Notes under the pieces: generated by a model
Databases searched by the model: none
What the model was told of the DNA's origin: nothing
The model's input: the letters and a program-made list of their open reading frames with translations, nothing else
In this document: positions 27,612 through 33,231 of the stretch, piece by piece
Layout of the letters: each line of letters opens with the position of its first letter
Position numbering within the stretch: the first letter of the stretch is position 1
Virus record (IMG/VR): IMGVR_UViG_3300010400_000041
Coordinates: 1-33,231 of that record
Source: a virus
Strand: one strand, 5' to 3'
Length of the DNA: 33,231 bases
Position numbers and translations under genes: made by a program

Positions 27612-28998
27612 GTTAAAGCCTCTTCAGAGAGATATTGCCGATCTTTGGGTAAAGTCCAAGACTCATTCGCATCAGTTCCTTGGACATATTGGCAGACAGA
27701 CAGGTAAGACATTCTTATGGAATGTTACTGCTTGTGAACTTGCCATCCAGAATCCCAATGCCACCATTGTGGTCATTGCCCCTGTGGAGAAGAAGCTAGC
27801 AAGCTTCATAAAGCCGATTCTGGCCACTATTTTACTAGACTGCCCCGATGATCTTAAGCCAACATATTTAGAAGCTAAGAATCAACTAACATTCCCGAAC
27901 GGGGCGATTGTTCATTACTTCGGTTCTCATAACGATAACTATAATGCCATCCGTGGTCTTGGTTCTGTCCATTTCATATTGATCGATGAAGCTGGTTTCA
28001 TCAGCCATCTGCAAGAGTTGATAGCAGTCGTGGCACCGATGCTGTTAAGAACTAACGGTTATTTAGTGTTTAGTTCGTCGTCACCGGAAGCCGTAGATCA
28101 CCCATTTGTAGCCCTAATTGAACAAGCCAAGATGGAAGGTTGGTATGTCCTACATCCGACATGGGATGACAAGACTCTAACTAAAGAAGATCTAGACAAT
28201 CTGGCTAAGCTGTTAGGTGGTAGAGAGACAACTAGGTGGCGTCGTGAAGTGGGATGCGAGCTGATAGTCGAGAAGACTAAGCAGGTTCTACCTGAATGGG
28301 ATTCGGTTAAATATGTCAGACACATTGAACGAAGCCCAGTGTTTAAATACTTTCACCATATCGTGGCCTTCGATCCCGGTTTCAAAGATCCTAGTTCTGT
28401 CACTTTTGGCACATACTTGTTTGGGTCCGGAACATTCTATATTGAAGATGAGATTGTTATTCCGGGAAGAGATATTACAATTGACAAACTTGCAGCCAAG
28501 ATACAGGCTAAAGTGCTCGAATTGTGGCCAGGTTCAGATCGAATCTCCTATTGGGCTGACCCCAGTAACCAGACGATCTTAGATGAGTTAGGCAAGAAAT
28601 ACCGACTTTATTTCAATTGGACAGCCAAAGATAAAAAGGAGCAAGCACTTGAATCTCTTAGAGCGTTTATCGGTGAAGGACGACTTATCCTCGATCCTAA
28701 ATGTGTTATTCACAGAACAATGTTTGAAAACACTATCTGGAAAGATGACCATCATGATTTCGAACGATCTGCATCAGGATTCCATGGTGACTGTGTCGAT
28801 TCCGCTCTCTACGCTTTTAGAAACCTACGATACGACAATCCTGTCCCGGCGCTAGATGGTATTGATTTAGAGAACCATTTCGTTAAGTCCAAGAGTAAAA
28901 TGGACGAAACTAAAGCAATTGGTGAATGGATTTCGAACGGTTTAGATGAAGCCCTACTGGAAGACCAGACAGGGAAAGACCAAGGATCTTACGATTAA
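27547..28998 (+). CDS. Terminase large subunit, 483 aa
   Basis: The ATPase domain has Walker A GRQTGKT (49-55), Walker B FILIDEAGF (Asp147, Glu148) and the coupling segment FSSSSPE (175-181). The nuclease domain has VAFDPGF (Asp276), YWADPSN (Asp338) and HGDCVDSALYAF (Asp415, Asp418), the RNase H-like metal site. It packages DNA into the prohead through the portal. The start is TTG 27547, the only usual start codon before the ATPase domain, overlapping the small terminase by 65 bases with GGA upstream. The length is typical for this family. Confidence 0.93.
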   Translation: MTLAETKRAIRTAWTIGRLRYKLKPLQRDIADLWVKSKTHSHQFLGHIGRQTGKTFLWNVTACELAIQNPNATIVVIAPVEKKLASFIKPILATILLDCPDDLKPTYLEAKNQLTFPNGAIVHYFGSHNDNYNAIRGLGSVHFILIDEAGFISHLQELIAVVAPMLLRTNGYLVFSSSSPEAVDHPFVALIEQAKMEGWYVLHPTWDDKTLTKEDLDNLAKLLGGRETTRWRREVGCELIVEKTKQVLPEWDSVKYVRHIERSPVFKYFHHIVAFDPGFKDPSSVTFGTYLFGSGTFYIEDEIVIPGRDITIDKLAAKIQAKVLELWPGSDRISYWADPSNQTILDELGKKYRLYFNWTAKDKKEQALESLRAFIGEGRLILDPKCVIHRTMFENTIWKDDHHDFERSASGFHGDCVDSALYAFRNLRYDNPVPALDGIDLENHFVKSKSKMDETKAIGEWISNGLDEALLEDQTGKDQGSYD

Positions 28999-29126
28999 TG
29001 TCACAAAAACTGCATTGCAAGAGTTGCAATAAGTACCTAAAAATGGTACCTCTCGCCTATAACGTCTGTGGGCGCTGCGCTGAAAAAGCCAAAAATTTAA
29101 GGAAAAAACATGGGTCAACAAGATAA
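28998..29126 (+). CDS. Zinc-ribbon microprotein between terminase and portal, 42 aa
   Basis: ATG 28998 overlaps the terminase stop as TAATG, and the gene runs 17 bases into the portal gene. It encodes CKSC (7-10) and CGRC (24-27), a compact zinc ribbon, with a very basic end (AEKAKNLRKKHGS). Position between the two motor genes suggests a packaging or assembly role, perhaps DNA binding, but it could be a general regulator. Confidence 0.7.
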   Translation: MSQKLHCKSCNKYLKMVPLAYNVCGRCAEKAKNLRKKHGSTR

Positions 29127-31173
29127 ACTTTATACATCTGACGTAGACCAGAATTTTGCCACCTTACCAATCGAAGAACTTCTTCCAGAATGTCAACGTA
29201 GAGTTGACGATTATGGGGATTACTGTCTCCGGACCGGTAAACTGACCGTCTGGCGCACCAATTGGGAGATGTACAACCGGTCAGAGATGAAGATCGGTGT
29301 GCGATTCGGAGGGGATCGTGGTCAATATAAACTGCTTGAATCGAACATCTATCGTTCAATTCTTACGGGTCTTGTATCTGTTATTTGTAATCAGCGACCC
29401 GCTTTCCAGCCTGAAGCTATCAACGATGATCATCGGTCTATGTCTCAAGATATCATCTTCGACTCAGTTGCGAACTACTATCTGAAGGTTAAAAAGCTTG
29501 AGGATATGTATAAACAAGGCACAATCGTCGCCTTAAACACTGGCGAGGGTTGGCTTTATGAGCATTGGAATGCGAATATCGGTGAAGTGGTCGAAGTGGT
29601 CAACGATCCGACTACCGGCAAACCGAACCCAATTAAAGAGGGCGATGTGCAATTCCACATCCTCGGACCCCAAGATGTTGCTCGTGACTATACCCGAATG
29701 GATATGGATAATGATTGGTATATTATTCGGCAGTATTTGAGCAAGTGGGATCTGATTGCCCAACGTCCTGATTTAAAAGACGATATAAAAGGTCTTTCCA
29801 TTCCATACACTCTACAGCGTTACCGTTTTGGTCATATCGTCGATTCTCAAACTTCCAATGACGATTTGATTCCAGTCTATACGCTTTTGCATCGTAAGTC
29901 TGCCTCTTGTCCTCAAGGGCGCCTAGTCCAATATGTAGATGAAACCACTTGGATTACTGATACGGGAATGCCATATGATGAGATACCATTGTATCCAATG
30001 TTGCCTGAAAATCAACCATTTAATAACTTTGGCATGACTGTTATGACCAGTCTGGTCAAATTAGGGTATGCCTATGATAAAACTCTATCTATTATACTTA
30101 CTAATCAGCAAGCTTTTGCTATTCAGAATATTGCAGTTGATGATTCGACCCAAACGAAACCGGAACAAGTTATTGAAGGCCTTAACTTTATTAAGACCAA
30201 TCTCTCCAAAGGCGTTCCAGTGGCTTTGGAGCTATGTAAAACGCCAGCAGAGATCTTTAACTTCCTGAATCTTTTAGAGGCCCAGATGGAGAAGCTAAGT
30301 GGCTTGCCATCGATTCTACGAGGCACACCGCCCTCAGGTGAGATGTCTGGCACTGCAATGGCATTCCTTCAAGCACAAGCCTTGGTCTTTAACTCCCCAA
30401 TTCAGCAGGCCTATATTAGTTTCTTAGAACGGTCTGCGACAGGTTTATTCAATATCTTGAAATCTTTTGCCAATACAAAACGTATGATTGCCATATCTGG
30501 TGCAACAAAACGTCAATACATGGAAGAGTTTTCTGGTAAAGATTTAGAAAACATTACCCGCGTCATTGTTTCCGCTGGTAATCCCGCCAGTTCCACCGAG
30601 GCCGGTAAGCTTCAGATGGCGCAGGATTTGATGGCTAAAGGCATGGTTGATCTTAAAGAATACTTCCAAGTCATTGAAACTGGTCAAATTGACCCCATGA
30701 TTGAAGGACCCGAAGCAGAAAACATGTTTATTGTAGAGGAAAATGAGAATTTAAGGAAGGGTATCCCCTGTGTTGTGAGTCCTACAGACAATCATCCACT
30801 CCATATCAAACAGCACAATACGATAATGTTCGACACGGATCTCCGCAAAACCCAGAACAACCCTGTTCTTGCAGCTACCATGCAACATATGTTAGCCCAT
30901 GGACAAGCCATTATACCGGGACTCCAGAACTTGGCCGATCCCCGCTTTTTGGCGGTTCTTGGTATTCAAGTATCAATGGGCGGCGCTCCAGGTCCTCAAC
31001 AACCGACCCCACAACCAGTTTCTAACCCCATGCCTGCTGGGCATGGTACAGCTCCGGGTAATCCGGTGCCGGTAAGGCGACCTGTGTTGCCTTCAAACAC
31101 CCCAGCCCCGACCGCGCAAGCGGCGGGTCACAGCAGTCCCTTGTCAGCACATCTACCCTCAGGAGCTAAATAA
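29110..31173 (+). CDS. Portal protein, P22-like, 687 aa
   Basis: The ATG follows AAGGAAA. The sequence shows portal features: YNRSEMKIGVRFGGDRG and SNIYRSILTGLVSVICNQRP near the start, ILGPQDVARDYTRMDMDNDW in the middle, a stem region (TSLVKLGYAYDKTLSIILT), and GTPPSGEMSGTAMAFLQAQA in the crown. The C-terminal 60 residues are Pro/Ala/Gly-rich and probably disordered. It forms the dodecameric DNA gate at one capsid vertex and the docking site for the terminase. Length is near the 725 of P22 gp1. Its stop overlaps the next start as TAATG. Confidence 0.88.
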   Translation: MGQQDKLYTSDVDQNFATLPIEELLPECQRRVDDYGDYCLRTGKLTVWRTNWEMYNRSEMKIGVRFGGDRGQYKLLESNIYRSILTGLVSVICNQRPAFQPEAINDDHRSMSQDIIFDSVANYYLKVKKLEDMYKQGTIVALNTGEGWLYEHWNANIGEVVEVVNDPTTGKPNPIKEGDVQFHILGPQDVARDYTRMDMDNDWYIIRQYLSKWDLIAQRPDLKDDIKGLSIPYTLQRYRFGHIVDSQTSNDDLIPVYTLLHRKSASCPQGRLVQYVDETTWITDTGMPYDEIPLYPMLPENQPFNNFGMTVMTSLVKLGYAYDKTLSIILTNQQAFAIQNIAVDDSTQTKPEQVIEGLNFIKTNLSKGVPVALELCKTPAEIFNFLNLLEAQMEKLSGLPSILRGTPPSGEMSGTAMAFLQAQALVFNSPIQQAYISFLERSATGLFNILKSFANTKRMIAISGATKRQYMEEFSGKDLENITRVIVSAGNPASSTEAGKLQMAQDLMAKGMVDLKEYFQVIETGQIDPMIEGPEAENMFIVEENENLRKGIPCVVSPTDNHPLHIKQHNTIMFDTDLRKTQNNPVLAATMQHMLAHGQAIIPGLQNLADPRFLAVLGIQVSMGGAPGPQQPTPQPVSNPMPAGHGTAPGNPVPVRRPVLPSNTPAPTAQAAGHSSPLSAHLPSGAK

Positions 31174-31538
31174 TGGCTAATATGCAAACAGTCCCTTTTG
31201 TTGATACACAAACTATTCGTGCAGCCGCTGCTGGTACGAGCACCTTTACATACAATATGCAAGGGATTGATCGGGCCAGTCTTCAGTTGAATTCGACCTT
31301 CTCTATTGGCGGATCTACCGATGTGGTTACTCTAAAAATAAGCAATGATGGAGTGCACTTCGTAGGTTTTAGTACCGCTAAAACGGTTACATTTACTGGT
31401 GGTACAACCGATTCCGCTATATTCGAATTGGGTGATATTGATTATGTATGGCTTCAAGTCAGTTCTGCGGCTCCTTCTGCCGGAACAGTGGCTTTGCAAG
31501 GCGTGTTGTATGGAACTGGTAATTCTCAAACCTGGTAA
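31173..31538 (+). CDS. Small beta-rich virion protein, 121 aa
   Basis: ATG 31173 overlaps the portal stop as TAATG. The product alternates short beta strands: STFTYNMQGIDRASLQLNST, then DVVTLKISNDGVHFVGFSTA, then TDSAIFELGDIDYVWLQVSS. That is a jelly-roll or immunoglobulin-like sandwich. No cysteines and few charged residues. Such proteins often decorate the head or join fibres. It lies between portal and the repetitive tail protein. No family assigned. Confidence 0.72.
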   Translation: MANMQTVPFVDTQTIRAAAAGTSTFTYNMQGIDRASLQLNSTFSIGGSTDVVTLKISNDGVHFVGFSTAKTVTFTGGTTDSAIFELGDIDYVWLQVSSAAPSAGTVALQGVLYGTGNSQTW

Positions 31539-31543
31539 GTCTT

Positions 31544-31702
31544 ATGCCGGGATTAGAAGAAGCGGTAATTATCGAAGTCGTTGCAGAAGAATTAAGAAAA
31601 GAAGGTGTCGGTCTTATACAATCTGAACGGATTGGGAAAGTGGTAGCGAAGGTACTCTTACAACTAAATGGTAGATACACCACCACAGACAGACACATAT
31701 AA
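31544..31702 (+). CDS. Small helical protein, 52 aa
   Basis: ATG 31544 starts five bases after the previous stop. The product (MPGLEEAVIIEVVAEELRKE, then RIGKVVAKVLLQLNGRY) is a pair of acidic and basic amphipathic helices. The next gene starts 35 bases inside it. It might be a small adaptor or coupling peptide for the long protein that follows. No family recognised. Confidence 0.6.
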   Translation: MPGLEEAVIIEVVAEELRKEGVGLIQSERIGKVVAKVLLQLNGRYTTTDRHI

Positions 31703-33231
31703 TACAGCTCTTGATATCTTTGACAGAACTCATCCATTACGTGTAGATGCTGATGAGAATCTAAAAGTTACAGGGACATTTGTTGTTACTCCAAGTGGAG
31801 TACAAGATGTAAATATCGTTGGGACAACAATAACGGTTCCTGTAAGCGGTCCTCTAACAGATGCTGAATTACGTGCCTCCCCGGTATCTGTAACTTTAAC
31901 ATCTGGATCGATAGAGATTGGCACAGTAGATCAGGGAACAGCAGGAACCGATCCTTGGGTAGTAGATGTTACTAATACTGTCAATACAATAGTAACCAAT
32001 TTTCCCGCGACGCAAGCAGTTAGCGGAACTGTAACCGCGCTTCAAGGAACATCTCCTTGGGTTATTAGTGGGACAGTGACTGCGACCCCCACAGGGACGC
32101 AGGATGTAAACATCATTAGTACCATTCCGGTTCCAGTGACCGATAATGGCGGATCTTTGACAATAGACGGGACGGTTGCGGTATCTAACTTTCCAGCCAC
32201 CCAACCCGTCAGTGGAACAGTAACAGCGAACCAAGGTACGTCACCTTGGGTAGTGAGTGGTTCTATAACCACTTCGCCAGATGTTAATGTCCATGATGGA
32301 TCTGGGAATGCTATTACTTCTACTTCTGGTTCATTGAATGTCGATGTCACTAATATAGTGCCAGTATCTCAATCAGGAACATGGAATATTAATAATGTTT
32401 CTGGTACGATTTCATTGCCAACTGGAGCGGCCACAGAAGTTACTTTATCTGGTATTAAAACAGATACTGATAAATTTACTTTCGCTGCTACTCGTCTAAT
32501 TGTTGATGGTAGTCAAGTTACTCAACCAATTAGCGGGACTGTTTCTGTGTCTGGGTCTGTGGCAGTTACGGGTCCTTTAACAGATACACAACTAAGAGCA
32601 TCGCCTGTTCCTATTTCTGGAACTGTAACGGCGAATCTAGGTACAGTAGATGGTTTGGCCCTAGATGCAACTTTAACAAATAGTTCTCAAAAGACACAAA
32701 TTGTCCAAGGTGGAAATACTGCAGTTGTTGATGCAACAGGCGATTTGCAAGTAGATGTTAATAATTTTCCGGCCACACAAGCGGTAACACAAAGCACGTC
32801 CCCATGGGTTGTGTCAGGAACTGTTACGGCCAATGCCGGTACTGGGAATTTTACAGTTGTTCAACCTACTGGAACGAATCTACATACAGTTTTAGATTCT
32901 GGAACATTAACCAGTATAACTAACGCACTCCCGTCTGGATCTAATGTCATTGGACATGTCATTACAGATACCGGTTCTACTACAGCTGTTACTGGAAATG
33001 TAACTGTAGTTCAACCAACAGGGACCAATTTACACACTGTTATAGATTCTGGTTCTATTACAGTTAATAACGCCGCCGGCGCTTCTGCTGTAAATATTCA
33101 AGATGGTGGAAATAGTATTACAGTAGATGGAACCGTTGCCGCAACTCAATCTGGAACATGGACTGTTCAGCCAGGGAATACACCAAATATTTCCCCTTGG
33201 TTAATAGAACCCAGAGCGCCATCAATTCTAA
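31668..33231 (+). CDS. Repetitive tail or fibre protein, 3' end outside window, at least 521 aa
   Basis: ATG 31668 immediately follows an in-frame TAA, so this is the earliest possible start. The frame is open to the last base. The product is almost all beta-prone, rich in Val, Thr, Ser and Gly. It is built from repeated short units, such as NFPATQ-x-VSGTVTA, QGTSPWVVSG, and VQPTGTNLHTV. This repeat style is widespread in aquatic phage tail proteins. It would be a long fibrous virion protein involved in attachment. The repeats are listed separately. Confidence 0.82.
   Translation, partial: MVDTPPQTDTYNTALDIFDRTHPLRVDADENLKVTGTFVVTPSGVQDVNIVGTTITVPVSGPLTDAELRASPVSVTLTSGSIEIGTVDQGTAGTDPWVVDVTNTVNTIVTNFPATQAVSGTVTALQGTSPWVISGTVTATPTGTQDVNIISTIPVPVTDNGGSLTIDGTVAVSNFPATQPVSGTVTANQGTSPWVVSGSITTSPDVNVHDGSGNAITSTSGSLNVDVTNIVPVSQSGTWNINNVSGTISLPTGAATEVTLSGIKTDTDKFTFAATRLIVDGSQVTQPISGTVSVSGSVAVTGPLTDTQLRASPVPISGTVTANLGTVDGLALDATLTNSSQKTQIVQGGNTAVVDATGDLQVDVNNFPATQAVTQSTSPWVVSGTVTANAGTGNFTVVQPTGTNLHTVLDSGTLTSITNALPSGSNVIGHVITDTGSTTAVTGNVTVVQPTGTNLHTVIDSGSITVNNAAGASAVNIQDGGNSITVDGTVAATQSGTWTVQPGNTPNISPWLIEPRAPSIL
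31848..33053 (+). repeat. Internal protein repeats in the tail protein gene
   Basis: Unit one (NFPATQ..VSGTVTA..QGTSPWV) occurs at 31998-32072 and 32187-32261, with a shortened copy at 32763-32819. Unit two (GPLTD..LRASPV) occurs at 31848-31886 and 32571-32609. Unit three (VQPTGTNLHTV.DSG) occurs at 32859-32903 and 33009-33053, 150 bases apart. DNA copies differ at many third codon positions, so the copies are old or under protein-level selection. Confidence 0.85.

Noticed and set aside
1-33231. Terminal direct repeat showing a circular or complete genome
   Set aside because: The first and last bases do not match, and two genes are cut at the ends, so the window is not shown to be complete.

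Overview
This window looks like most of the genome of an uncultured tailed bacteriophage with a podovirus (short-tail) plan. It carries a P22-like portal, a large terminase, a nozzle-like tail protein, several Ala/Gln/Gly-rich proteins of the kind ejected with the DNA, and no tape-measure protein or sheath. There is no integrase, repressor, tRNA or ribosomal RNA gene, so a lytic life cycle is the simplest reading. The host cannot be named. Sigma70-type promoters and Shine-Dalgarno sites fit a Gram-negative bacterium, and the collagen-like protein with a C-terminal coiled coil resembles proteins I recall from phages of Betaproteobacteria (memory, not a search). Both ends are open: the window begins inside the major capsid gene and ends inside a repetitive tail protein gene, so some sequence between them is missing.

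Layout. (1) 1-13432, plus strand, virion genes: capsid C-terminus, collar-domain tail fibre, connector candidate, nozzle-like protein, four large Gln/Ala/Gly-rich proteins (internal virion or ejection candidates), a holin-like small membrane protein, a zinc ribbon and a DUF5675 protein. One minus-strand zinc-ribbon gene (3670-3819) with its own promoter interrupts this block. (2) About 13466-26124, minus strand, early and replication genes, about 37 mostly overlapping genes: collagen-like secreted protein, sigma-region-4-like regulator, OB-fold-like DNA-binding protein, PD-(D/E)XK nuclease, Prim-Pol/helicase fusion, deoxyribosyltransferase-like enzyme, DUF6899, dATP/dGTP pyrophosphohydrolase-like protein (DUF5664), family A DNA polymerase, HNH nuclease, DEDDy exonuclease and a secreted trypsin-like protease. 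Tiny membrane proteins and microproteins fill nearly every gap. (3) 26159-26554, a non-coding divergent control region with several inverted repeats and a strong compound hairpin. (4) 26555-33231, plus strand: two unknown genes, small and large terminase, a 42-residue zinc ribbon, portal, a beta-rich virion protein and the repetitive tail protein.

How it works together. Early genes are read leftward from sigma70-like promoters near 26130, 24294, 18946 and possibly 16124. Replication would use the Prim-Pol/helicase with the A-family polymerase, and the nucleases would process DNA. The sigma-like protein is a candidate switch to the plus-strand late genes, upstream of which I found no sigma70-like promoter. 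The most unusual signal is regulatory: three promoters (upstream of 26124, 24288 and 3819) share one geometry, -35, 17 bp, -10, exactly 5 bp, then ATG. That predicts leaderless mRNAs in a phage that otherwise uses Shine-Dalgarno sites.
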